This document shows, piece by piece, positions 1 through 8,731 of a stretch of 64,000 nt of DNA. Origin of the DNA: Ignavibacteria bacterium (GTDB lineage Bacteria; Bacteroidota; Ignavibacteria; Ignavibacteriales; Ignavibacteriaceae); assembly GCA_021286645.1 (NCBI GenBank), contig JAJTBZ010000042.1, forward strand, positions 29,881 to 93,880. The letters run 5' to 3'. The translations under genes and the position numbers were made by a program. Within the stretch, counting starts at the first letter, position 1. Every line of letters begins with the position of its first letter. Under the pieces are notes generated by a model. It was not told the DNA's origin. It saw only the letters and a list, made by a program, of their open reading frames with translations, and did no database searches.

Positions 1-1
1 T

Positions 2-2800
2 ATGCGTGAAACCACGGTATTTGGAAACACGGTAGATGGGCTTCGCGCTGACGTACTGTTTACAGAAAATTCATCCAAACAACGAAAATTGAAAATAGTT
101 TCTGATGTGTTCGATGCTGAGTTGAATGGCTCATATTATCTTGATAATTTAATAAATGTTACTGTTGATGAACTGAATCGCGTTCAGGGAATTATTACCC
201 GTAAATTACAAACATATTTCCCTGATTGGCATTTGGAGCTCGATTCCTTACAGAAAATTAAAATGGGTTCTACTCCCGTACAGAATGGCCCTGCCGAAAA
301 TTTATTCGCCACATTTTCTGTTACACCAAAAAATATTGATAAAATTAATGCATTCCTTAAGAAAAGGGAAATCAGTTTTGACGGATCTCTTTATGGATCA
401 ATCAAAACCACCTCGGATAGCTGTTCAATGCAATTAAACTGCAATGTGAATTTTGCTTCGTTTGCTGATTCACTACATTCATTTTTTATTGAGAACGGAA
501 ATTTGGAATTCGATCTGGGCAATAAAATATTTGAGGAGGATCTAAATAACATCCGGAGTAATTTGCTCTTTTCAGCTGATCAGGCATTTATGGGAAACCG
601 GTATAAAAATATTGATTGCCAGCTGAGATTGCAAAATGGGGCATTGATTGCTGCTGCAAAATTGGGACTAAATGAGAATTTTTCAGCCGACCTTAAATTA
701 CATGCCGATCTTTATAATGACTCAATAGCCGCAACTGTTCAGAAACTATCCTGTAAATACAACACTTATGAACTCGCGAACCGTACTCCGGGAACAGTAG
801 TGTTTGCCCATGATAATTTTTATATAAATGATCTTTCACTTTGGCGTGGGGATTCTAAATTCGCTCTTAAAGGAATATTTTCCCGTAACGGAAATAATGA
901 CTTGCAATTTACGGCTTCCGGTGTAAAAGGATATGATATAAGTTATTCTTTGCTGAACCTCGCGAGTGTAGACGTAATTGATAACGATCTTGGTTGTACG
1001 GCGCATATGACGGGTACATTGGAAAAACCGAATATCGATTTCCGCATGCAAATCGATAATATTACATACAAAAAACTCGGGCTTGGTTCTTTCGCGGGAA
1101 CACTTGCATATTCAGATGATAAATTAAATTTCTCTGCCCATTCAACTAATACTATTAATGGGAAAACCGCTACGACACTATCAATAGATGGTTATTTACC
1201 CATATATCTTGGAATCGGAGAAGTAGCGGAGCGTTTACATAAAGACCTTCCCCTGTTAATGGATATCAGGGCAAATAATTTTGATATGCACATGTTCAGC
1301 GATTTCGTACCGAATATTGTAGATGTTAAAGGCTTTGTAGAATCGGATATTCATATCGGTGGAACTTATAATAATCCGATGCGAAATGGGTATTTACGGC
1401 TAAATAACGGGAGCTTTCGCGCTGTCCTGAACAATCTTGAGTACTCTGCCGGTGCCGTATTAAAACTTACGGATAAAGAAATTGCACTCGATAGTATTAT
1501 AGTTCAGAATATTTCGAAAGTAAAAACAAGAGGAACAATGCGGGGGGCAGGCCGTATTGATATCAGTGATCTTGATAATATAAAAGTTGAAATAAGGGCA
1601 AATGGTAGTCTTTCAGTTTTCGGGCCTGATTCAAAAACTCCCGGAGCTGCTCTATATGGCGATATGTTTCTCGAAAGCGGAGGGGATATAGTCTTTACCA
1701 TGGCAGATGGCCAGTCGTTTTTGAGAATGCCCCTTGTTGTTACTGATGCGGCGCTCATTTTCCCTCCAATGCAAAATGTGTATTCGGGCGCGAGAGATAA
1801 TTTTTATTACCGGTATCCGGAAGAAAAAATCAAACTTTCGGCTCGTGAAGAAGAAATTCGTAAGCTGCTTTCTCAGGCAGCTGAAAGAAAGCAATTGGAT
1901 GATAGTAAGGGGAGTACCGGTTTAAACTTTGACTATGAAATTAGCATGAGCATGAAAAATGAAGGCAATTTTACATTTATTTTTGCTCAGGAATCAAATC
2001 AAAAACTAACAGCCCTTCTTAAAGGTGATGTGCTTTTTGAACGCAAGTACGGTATCCAGAATTTTCAGGGAGAGTTAAAAGTTCTGGAAGGTTCTACTCT
2101 GGAGTTTATAAAATCCTTTACTGCAACCGGTTCTCTACGCTTTGAAAGCGATATTACTAATCCTTATCTGGATATTGTTGGCTTATATAAAGGGTACTAC
2201 ACCGAAGTGGATACATCGAAAGGCCCGGGCAGCCAAAAAGAAGAAGAAGTTGCCGTTAAAGTTAAATTAAGCGGTCCCTTACAGGATATGGCAAAAAATT
2301 TCTCGAAGAGTGACGATAATATCGCGATCTATTATGGAAAGACTAATATTGAGAAAAATATAGCCTCGACTGAGTATGATAAAGCCGATGCAATGTGGTT
2401 TGTTTTATTGGGGAAATTTAAGAAGGATATATCGTCGCAGGATAAAACGAAAACGGCCGGACAGATAGATCCTATTACCGGTACAGCCACATCTGTAGCA
2501 GGCTCAGTGATAGGAGGTCTACTGAATAACTATTTGGGAGAGGTTGTTAGAACAATTGAGTTGCGTAATATGGGAACTAGTACTAAGTTCAATCTCAGCG
2601 GCAGGTATAAGAACTTCAGGTATACTATTGGCGGCTCGACGAATTTCTTACAGGATTTCTCTACTGCTAATCTCCGGGTGGAATACCCGATATTTGAGAA
2701 ATTTTTTATACGGGTAGAGCGTAAAGAGGCCACTTCAGAAATCAATTCAACGAACGATATGATCAATGAAGTCGGGTTCCGGTATAGCTTCGAATTCTAA
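2..2800 (+). CDS. TamB-like translocation/assembly protein, C-terminal part (5' end outside window)
   Basis: The frame is open from the window edge, so the true start lies upstream and the 932 visible residues are the C-terminal part of a larger protein. The sequence is long and beta-rich, with many alternating hydrophobic positions and no catalytic motif. The last ~370 residues look like the TamB/DUF490 C-terminal domain: a segment with LEGSTLEFIKSFTATGSLRFES, then a NxxLGEVVRTIELR stretch and a terminal barrel-like run ending VGFRYSFEF. TamB-family proteins span the periplasm and help move lipids or outer-membrane proteins between membranes. The gene converges on the methyltransferase gene with 9 bp between stops and no visible terminator. 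The family call is fairly safe; the substrate is unknown. Confidence 0.8.
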   Translation: MRETTVFGNTVDGLRADVLFTENSSKQRKLKIVSDVFDAELNGSYYLDNLINVTVDELNRVQGIITRKLQTYFPDWHLELDSLQKIKMGSTPVQNGPAENLFATFSVTPKNIDKINAFLKKREISFDGSLYGSIKTTSDSCSMQLNCNVNFASFADSLHSFFIENGNLEFDLGNKIFEEDLNNIRSNLLFSADQAFMGNRYKNIDCQLRLQNGALIAAAKLGLNENFSADLKLHADLYNDSIAATVQKLSCKYNTYELANRTPGTVVFAHDNFYINDLSLWRGDSKFALKGIFSRNGNNDLQFTASGVKGYDISYSLLNLASVDVIDNDLGCTAHMTGTLEKPNIDFRMQIDNITYKKLGLGSFAGTLAYSDDKLNFSAHSTNTINGKTATTLSIDGYLPIYLGIGEVAERLHKDLPLLMDIRANNFDMHMFSDFVPNIVDVKGFVESDIHIGGTYNNPMRNGYLRLNNGSFRAVLNNLEYSAGAVLKLTDKEIALDSIIVQNISKVKTRGTMRGAGRIDISDLDNIKVEIRANGSLSVFGPDSKTPGAALYGDMFLESGGDIVFTMADGQSFLRMPLVVTDAALIFPPMQNVYSGARDNFYYRYPEEKIKLSAREEEIRKLLSQAAERKQLDDSKGSTGLNFDYEISMSMKNEGNFTFIFAQESNQKLTALLKGDVLFERKYGIQNFQGELKVLEGSTLEFIKSFTATGSLRFESDITNPYLDIVGLYKGYYTEVDTSKGPGSQKEEEVAVKVKLSGPLQDMAKNFSKSDDNIAIYYGKTNIEKNIASTEYDKADAMWFVLLGKFKKDISSQDKTKTAGQIDPITGTATSVAGSVIGGLLNNYLGEVVRTIELRNMGTSTKFNLSGRYKNFRYTIGGSTNFLQDFSTANLRVEYPIFEKFFIRVERKEATSEINSTNDMINEVGFRYSFEF

Positions 2801-2809
2801 AGCAGAAGT

Positions 2810-3556
2810 TTAGCGGGGTGTTTGTAATAGATAGGTTACCGATATCATCTCTGTTTCCAATAACTTGACTTCATCCTCCTGAGCCTGGACATAGGTATCA
2901 AACAAATCGCTTTTCTCCGGATATAATTCTTTCAATTCACCCGCCCGCTGCTTAATCTTTTCGGTATTATAAATATTTATTTCATGTAACTGTTCCCGGT
3001 CATGCAACTGCGAGTCAACTATGTTTAAACCGCTTTGAGTGAATATATATTCTAATATATTGATAGATAATGTCGCTGTTTCATATAGAATATGCTTCCC
3101 GGGTCTGCAGCAGGCAGTTATTTGCTGGAGTGATTCAATTTCATTACCTAATACGTCGGTATCTGCCCCGAAAATAACCAGATCGATATCACGGAAAGCA
3201 GTTACGGCAGTTCGAAGATCCATGACGTTAAACTCGACAAAGTTCTGCATTTCTAATTGAACTGCTATTTCCCGGGCATCATCGATGAATGGCGGAAAGA
3301 GATCAATTCCTATGCCTCTTATACCATATTTTCGCGCGAATTGCAGCACATTTGCGCCTTTACCACAACAGAGATCCAGAACAGTATTATCCACCTGTAA
3401 TCCACCCAATGCTCTATCGAGCAGTTCAATAGAAACAATAGGCTTTGATCCAAGTTCAAAAAGATCTTTCAGTAAATAGGGAATATAGCGGATAAGTCGT
3501 TTATCGGCCCCGCTTAAAGATTGAACTATTTTAAAATCATTATCTTGATCGCTCAT
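2810..3556 (-). CDS. Class I SAM-dependent methyltransferase
   Basis: A 248-residue soluble protein. The glycine-rich SAM-binding motif I, VLDLCCGKGANVLQFA, is followed by the acidic end of strand beta2 in GIGIDLFPPFID and a motif II/III-like DLVIFGADTDV. This is a Rossmann-fold methyltransferase of the UbiE/Methyltransf_25 type; the substrate cannot be told. The start is taken as the ATG at 3556 (MSDQDNDFK). An in-frame GTG six codons upstream (3574) would add SFLLY; neither has a good Shine-Dalgarno sequence. It diverges from the bshB1 gene across about 240 bp that holds A-tracts and a short palindrome (CATTCATGAATG). Confidence 0.75.
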   Translation of the reverse strand: MSDQDNDFKIVQSLSGADKRLIRYIPYLLKDLFELGSKPIVSIELLDRALGGLQVDNTVLDLCCGKGANVLQFARKYGIRGIGIDLFPPFIDDAREIAVQLEMQNFVEFNVMDLRTAVTAFRDIDLVIFGADTDVLGNEIESLQQITACCRPGKHILYETATLSINILEYIFTQSGLNIVDSQLHDREQLHEINIYNTEKIKQRAGELKELYPEKSDLFDTYVQAQEDEVKLLETEMISVTYLLQTPR

Positions 3557-3797
3557 ATACAGAAGAAACGACACACATTCTATTCAACGAACCTCAGTTA
3601 GTCTGATAACGCAATGTAGTAAAAAAAAAATTAAAATGCTTGATTGTAAGCACGCGGATAAAAGTGAAAAAAAAATCGCTTTTTGCGCATTCATGAATGA
3701 ATTCTTATGTGCAGAAAAGAAAATATTCGTAAATTTATAAATCTAACTTGCAGTGAAAACTCTCAAGACAGACTATACAATAATTTCGGAAAACGAT

Positions 3798-4526
3798 ATG
3801 AACTTAGATGTTTTAGTTTTTTGCGCCCATCCTGATGATGCTGAAATTGGGATGGGAGGAACCATTGCTAAATTTGCCGCACATAACATGAAGGTGGGCA
3901 TAATAGATTTTAGCAGAGGTGAATTAGGGACACGCGGCTCTGCTGAAATACGTCAGAAAGAAGCCTTTCAATCGGCAATAGTGCTTAAAGTTGCTACTAG
4001 AGAAAATTTGCATATTCCTGATGGCGATATTCAATCGAATAAAGAAAATATGCTTAAGGTGGTAATGGCTATACGGCGGTTTAAACCAAAACTCATTTTT
4101 GCTCCATTTAAAAACGATCGGCATCCCGATCATGTTGCCGTAAGCAAAATGGTCAAGAAAGCATTTTTCTTCTGTGGTGTGCAAAAAATGAAGACGTTTT
4201 CACATGGAAGCGGGCAGGAGGCATATCGTCCGAAAAAATTATACTATTATATGCAGTCATATTCATTTACTCCTTCATTTATTGTTGATATCTCAGAAAG
4301 CTTTGAATTGAAGATGAAGGCTCTTGGCTGCTATACTACACAGTTTTTTAATCCGGAAAATACCGAACCGGAAACATTTATTAGTCAGCCAGGATTCCTA
4401 AAATCGATTGAATCCCGCGCACAACTTTATGGATTTAAAATAGGAAAGGACTACGGAGAACCGTTTTTCTGTGAAGAAGATACCGAATTGGATATCATTC
4501 ATCAGGTGAGAGGTCTTCATCGTTAG
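3798..4526 (+). CDS. bshB1: Bacillithiol biosynthesis deacetylase BshB1 (LmbE/PIG-L family)
   Basis: Zinc-dependent N-deacetylase that removes acetyl from GlcNAc-malate in bacillithiol synthesis. The 242-residue protein begins MNLDVLVFCAHPDDAEIGMGGT, with the family zinc motif AHPDDAE, then SRGELGTRG, and RHPDHVAVS carrying the third zinc ligand. These three together are characteristic of BshB1 rather than generic LmbE proteins. An in-frame GTG at 3753 would add 15 residues, but the ATG at 3798 gives the family-typical N-terminus and has GGAAA just upstream. The partners BshA and BshC are not in the window. The gene is followed by a hairpin terminator. Confidence 0.88.
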   Translation: MNLDVLVFCAHPDDAEIGMGGTIAKFAAHNMKVGIIDFSRGELGTRGSAEIRQKEAFQSAIVLKVATRENLHIPDGDIQSNKENMLKVVMAIRRFKPKLIFAPFKNDRHPDHVAVSKMVKKAFFFCGVQKMKTFSHGSGQEAYRPKKLYYYMQSYSFTPSFIVDISESFELKMKALGCYTTQFFNPENTEPETFISQPGFLKSIESRAQLYGFKIGKDYGEPFFCEEDTELDIIHQVRGLHR

Positions 4527-4551
4527 GCTTACCTTGGTCTGTACGTTTACT

Positions 4552-4600
4552 AAAACCGCACATCCGTGTTAATTCCCGATGATGCGGTTTTCTATTTTTT
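4552..4600 (+). terminator. Rho-independent terminator after bshB1
   Basis: AAAACCGCA (4552-4560) pairs with TGCGGTTTT (4583-4591), and is followed by the T-rich run TCTATTTTTT. It sits 25 bp after the bshB1 stop and just before the sulfatase-fold gene, suggesting the two are separate transcription units. Confidence 0.75.
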
Positions 4601-4621
4601 ATTAATTGAATTGAAGTGATA

Positions 4622-6580
4622 ATGAAGCGAGTTCCTTTCCGGTTTCCACAGCATATAACATTCTTTCTGGCAGCATATACATTAGGGATGGTGTTTTTTT
4701 TAATCTTTCGTACTGTTCTCTTGAGCACGAATATATCCCAGGCTTCGGCCCTTCCCGAGCATCAGATAGTTTCATTGATTTTTCAGGCAATGATAATGGG
4801 ACTGCGTTTTGATACCGTGGTTTCCGGATATATACTTGCTCTGCCACTGATTTTACTTATTATACAATCTTTCCTGTCATTCGAGAGTAGAATTGCTTTG
4901 ATACTGCGTGTGGCAGCATTCTGGTTAGCCGGAATTTTGTATACAGTAGCTTTTATGATTTGTAGTGCTGATATTCCATTCTTTAATTATTATTTCTCAC
5001 GACTTACAACTGCCGTGCTAAACTGGGCAGATGAACGCAGTTTTATGGTAGGAATGATATTTAAGGAAAAGAGTTATCTGTTATATGTGGTTATATGTAT
5101 AATCTTATCATCAGTATTTTGGCGCGCGTATTATTTACTATTTAAAGGATTATTGAAGTCTGAATCCAAGCGGCCAACCATTACCTTGAATATTGTTGGT
5201 AGCCTTCTTCTTATACTTGCTACATTTGTTGGTATTCGGGGCAGATTAGAAACGAAATCGCCAATTCGGGCAGGTACCGCAGCATTTTCAGAATTTGCCT
5301 TCCCGAACCAGCTGGGCTTGAATCCCGTATTTACGTTTTTACGGAGTTATCTCGATGACCTTGAAGGGAAAACTACCCGGCTGCAATTGATTAACGAAGC
5401 GGAAGCTATTCGAAATGTACAAGCATATTTTCAGACTTCAGAGGGAATTGAGCGGGTAATTGCCGGCAGGAAAAAACCCGATTCGCTGAATGTGGTAGTT
5501 GTAATCATGGAAAGTATGTCCGCCCATAAAATGCACAGGTATGGCAATAGTTTAATTGTTACACCTTTTTTAGATAGCCTGGCTTCCATTTCATACTGCT
5601 TCGATAATTTTTACTCCGCGGGTATTCATACATATAATGGTGTATATTCTACGCTGTATTCATTCCCTTCATTAATGAAACAGCACCCGATGAAGATGAC
5701 TACTGTTCCTTCAATGACTGGTTTTCCGGTAACCCTGAAGAATAATGGTTACTCAACAATCTTCTTCACCACACATGATGATCAGTTCGATAATATGGCC
5801 GGGTTTATGTATGCAAATGGTTTTGAAAAAGTTGTGAGTCAAAAAGATTACCCGAGTGAATGGGTAGTTGGGCCTACCGGTGTGCCAGATCATATCCTAT
5901 TCGAACAAAGTATCCAATACCTAAACGCACTATCTACTAAAGGTAAACCGTTTTTTGCTGCTTTGCTAACCGCAAGTGATCACGGTCCCTATTTTATTCC
6001 TTCAAATATACCGTTTAAACCAAAATATGAAGGAATATTGAATCAAATAATAGAGTATGCAGATTGGTCCCTTTCACACTTTATGGATATTGCCTCCAAA
6101 CAGCCATGGTTTAATAATACTGTTTTTGTATTCGTTGCCGATCATGGTGCCAGTTTAGATCCTAAATATGAACTGCCGATATCTTATGTGCATTCACCAT
6201 GCATTATCTATAGTAAGCAATTGCCTGATATGCCAAAAACAATAGAATCGCAAGGCTCGCAAATTGATGTTTTCCCTACGGTTATGGGAATACTTGGTTT
6301 GCCGTATACAAACCAGACTTTTGGTACAGATATTTTGCATGCCCCTCGCCCGGTGGTCTATTTTAGTGCAGATGAGAAAATAGGATGTATCGCGGGTGAT
6401 TATTACTTCCTACGGAAGGGGGATGGTAGTGAAGCATTATATAATTTCCGAAATAATTCTACAATTGATGAAATAGCCGGACGCAAAGCCTTAGCTGATA
6501 GCATGAAAACATATACATACTCAATGATGCAGAGTGCTCAAATGGTTATAAAACAAAACACTCACAAGCAGAAGAAATAA
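4622..6580 (+). CDS. LTA synthase/phosphoglycerol transferase-like membrane sulfatase-fold protein
   Basis: A 652-residue protein. About five hydrophobic segments occupy the first ~200 residues, then an extracytoplasmic alkaline-phosphatase-superfamily domain. Visible signatures are VVVIMESMSAHKM (metal-binding Glu of the LtaS/MdoB type), a Thr-containing nucleophile region at GIHTYNGVYSTL, ASDHGPYF, and VFVADHGAS with the Asp-His metal pair. The family transfers phosphoglycerol or phosphoethanolamine groups to envelope glycans or lipids; the acceptor here is unknown. The start is the ATG at 4622; a GTG two codons earlier is possible. It has a terminator before it and a hairpin after it, so it is probably monocistronic. 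Confidence 0.8.
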   Translation: MKRVPFRFPQHITFFLAAYTLGMVFFLIFRTVLLSTNISQASALPEHQIVSLIFQAMIMGLRFDTVVSGYILALPLILLIIQSFLSFESRIALILRVAAFWLAGILYTVAFMICSADIPFFNYYFSRLTTAVLNWADERSFMVGMIFKEKSYLLYVVICIILSSVFWRAYYLLFKGLLKSESKRPTITLNIVGSLLLILATFVGIRGRLETKSPIRAGTAAFSEFAFPNQLGLNPVFTFLRSYLDDLEGKTTRLQLINEAEAIRNVQAYFQTSEGIERVIAGRKKPDSLNVVVVIMESMSAHKMHRYGNSLIVTPFLDSLASISYCFDNFYSAGIHTYNGVYSTLYSFPSLMKQHPMKMTTVPSMTGFPVTLKNNGYSTIFFTTHDDQFDNMAGFMYANGFEKVVSQKDYPSEWVVGPTGVPDHILFEQSIQYLNALSTKGKPFFAALLTASDHGPYFIPSNIPFKPKYEGILNQIIEYADWSLSHFMDIASKQPWFNNTVFVFVADHGASLDPKYELPISYVHSPCIIYSKQLPDMPKTIESQGSQIDVFPTVMGILGLPYTNQTFGTDILHAPRPVVYFSADEKIGCIAGDYYFLRKGDGSEALYNFRNNSTIDEIAGRKALADSMKTYTYSMMQSAQMVIKQNTHKQKK

Positions 6581-6593
6581 TTCCCAATACTTA

Positions 6594-6626
6594 GAGGTAC
6601 TACAACGAGATAACGAGTAGTACCTC
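6594..6626 (+). terminator. Hairpin after the sulfatase-fold gene
   Basis: A perfect 10-bp inverted repeat, GAGGTACTAC (6594-6603) and GTAGTACCTC (6617-6626), begins 14 bp past the stop codon. There is no T-tract, so it could be a terminator of low efficiency or an RNA-stabilising stem. Confidence 0.45.
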
Positions 6627-6844
6627 AATGTAAACTCTTCATATAGCCGCAATCTACAGCAGGATACAGTTCCCACGATTGAAAAAAATATCGAAAAAAA
6701 ACATCAATTAATTCAATCGTTTTCCCTATTTTAACAGACTCTTTTTTAAAAAAAGGGAAGATGAAAGAACGACTCGCGTTTCTTAATAAATGGACATCTT
6801 CTCCAAGAGTAACTTACGTATAGAGAAATTGTGAACAGGTTTTT

Positions 6845-8041
6845 ATGGAATGGGTCATACTAATTAGTTGGTTGTCCATTATCAATGGAGCTTTGGGCGG
6901 CCAATATATATTAAATTGGATGGGTAATCAACCAAAGTTCGTTGGTGATAAGCAAGTAGGAGTGTCGCCGGGAATAATGACTTTCTGGCGCGAAGTGTCG
7001 AAGCTATTGTGGGCAGTAATTGCAGTTTTTATAGAACTGGTACGTGGAAAACAGTGGAAATATCTGTGGCCTGGTATGCTTTCGCTTACAACCTTAATAA
7101 TTTGCGCTTTCACTGGTGTAATTGAAAATATTGGATTTTTCTATTTGCCACGGTATTATTCACCTCATTTGTATGCACCATACGTTAATATATATTTAGC
7201 GTTTCTGCCATTCTGGGGTAAATTATTATTTAATGCTCCTATCCGTAAAGAACATTATGCTGGTATTTCGCTTGTAGTATTAGGACTTGCTTTTCCCCAT
7301 GTACCCCGTATTTTCGGAATTCAGGCTGATCCGAGCACTCGTTTGGATTTTACCGCGATTCTATGGATTGTGATAATAAATATTTGCCTGATGTCTCAAC
7401 AGGTTTTGAACAATAAAACTGTTCAAACAGCATTACCAAATGTTGGGGCTAATGCATTGGTAGTATGGCGAGAAATATGGAAATTGATCTTCATTGTATC
7501 CGCGGTTATTATTTTCCCTATTTTCGGAAGTATGCTAAAAATTAACATGCCTGAAAAAGTAGAAGCCAAGATATATGAGACTCAGGTACTGGTAAAACTT
7601 GATTCAGCACAAAAGCAAATTCTGGCACTGAATTATTCCAAAGTAGGTCAGGAATATAAACTACGTCAAAACGCTACTCCCGAGGATTTAAAAGCAGTTG
7701 AAACCTGTTTTAAAACGGCCGAGTATCACCGGTTTTTCTCATTGTTTGATGGGAGCATACTCCCGAAAAATTGGTGGCCGATACTTTTTGTTGTTCTTGC
7801 AGGCCTTACCGGGTATATATATAGTTTTGGCTTCTTTAAGCTCTCCCGATTCGCTGCACACTTTTGGGTACCGTATACAAATGTCTATCTGGCCCTGCTC
7901 CCGTTTATTATGATGTTATTTGGGAAGGATGTAACCCCATTTCAAATAGGAGGAGCAATTATTGTTACTGCCGGTTTGATGGTTGGAGTTTCGGATTACA
8001 GCCGTAATAAAGTTGAAGAGATCGAAAAAAAACACGCGTAA
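6845..8041 (+). CDS. EamA/DMT-like multispanning membrane transporter
   Basis: A 398-residue, very hydrophobic protein with about ten predicted membrane segments in two similar halves. Both halves carry related blocks: VSPGIMTFWREVSKLLWAV and VGANALVVWREIWKLIFIV; and YYSPHLYAPYVNIYLAFLPF and RFAAHFWVPYTNVYLALLPF. This internal duplication is the layout of the drug/metabolite transporter superfamily. A charged insert of about 80 residues, roughly 235-310, separates the halves and is unusual for plain EamA proteins. The start ATG has AGG seven bases upstream. No substrate can be assigned. It is a single gene followed by a strong terminator. Confidence 0.65.
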   Translation: MEWVILISWLSIINGALGGQYILNWMGNQPKFVGDKQVGVSPGIMTFWREVSKLLWAVIAVFIELVRGKQWKYLWPGMLSLTTLIICAFTGVIENIGFFYLPRYYSPHLYAPYVNIYLAFLPFWGKLLFNAPIRKEHYAGISLVVLGLAFPHVPRIFGIQADPSTRLDFTAILWIVIINICLMSQQVLNNKTVQTALPNVGANALVVWREIWKLIFIVSAVIIFPIFGSMLKINMPEKVEAKIYETQVLVKLDSAQKQILALNYSKVGQEYKLRQNATPEDLKAVETCFKTAEYHRFFSLFDGSILPKNWWPILFVVLAGLTGYIYSFGFFKLSRFAAHFWVPYTNVYLALLPFIMMLFGKDVTPFQIGGAIIVTAGLMVGVSDYSRNKVEEIEKKHA

Positions 8042-8063
8042 CCGGCGTCTAAACTGAAAATTC

Positions 8064-8100
8064 AAAGCCACACGGACTTGCTCCGTGTGGCTTTTTTTTT
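8064..8100 (+). terminator. Strong Rho-independent terminator after the transporter gene
   Basis: A 13-bp stem, AAAGCCACACGGA/TCCGTGTGGCTTT, with a five-base loop and a run of T residues, begins 22 bp after the transporter stop codon. Confidence 0.92.
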
Positions 8101-8731
8101 ATGTATAAGCCAATAATGATCTATCAATTGTATGTATGAAAATCTCAGGGAGCATTGGTATTCCCGAATTTTTGTTTATGAGATTTAATCGCTATTCATT
8201 TTTAGCATTCACTTTCTTCATATAAATTGACCAACCGGGTAATTTTAAGGTAATCTCGGTAATGTATTAATTATTAATAAGTTAGAAGATTATCAAATTT
8301 GTATAAATATTGTGCATAAATAGCTAACATATTATATTATAATGAATTACGTAAAGTGTCTTATAGATGTGTTTTGATGTGCTCCTGTAGTGAATGCTCC
8401 GTCTTTTTAGAGCCCGGGTTATTGTTTCTTGGCTATTTGCAGATGATTTCGAATTGATAGTTGCTAAGGTTGCAGCATATATCAAACCGGAGAATTCAAG
8501 TTATCCACATACAACCAAACAACTCACGAAAAATAAACGGAGCATGAGTGATAGTAAGCGAATAAACACCCGGAAAGATTTGAAAAACGGGAGCATATAT
8601 TGTTTGAGGGATTTGAAAAAGGTTATGCAAAAATGGAGCGTTAGCTCTTTTCGGGCGGGAGCAGGGAGGTTGGTTCACCTCCCAAAATTCCCACCACTGT
8701 AGGATATAGCAAATGTATCTGTTTCGCTAAG
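8101..8731. other. Long stretch without a convincing gene
   Basis: This 631-bp stretch lies between two convergent genes. The left half (about 8200-8360) is very AT-rich. The right half has an open frame 8394-8702 (+) of 102 codons, basic and with no recognised motif and no good ribosome site. It also has two copies of GATTTGAAAAA at about 8577 and 8610, and a stem GGGAGGT/ACCTCCC near 8665-8684. The right half is more GC-rich than the left. It may be a gene remnant, an untranslated RNA or unconstrained spacer. I cannot assign a function. Confidence 0.4.

Noticed and set aside
8394..8702. 102-codon open frame
   Set aside because: No ribosome site, no motif and odd composition. It is reported only as part of an unassigned interval.
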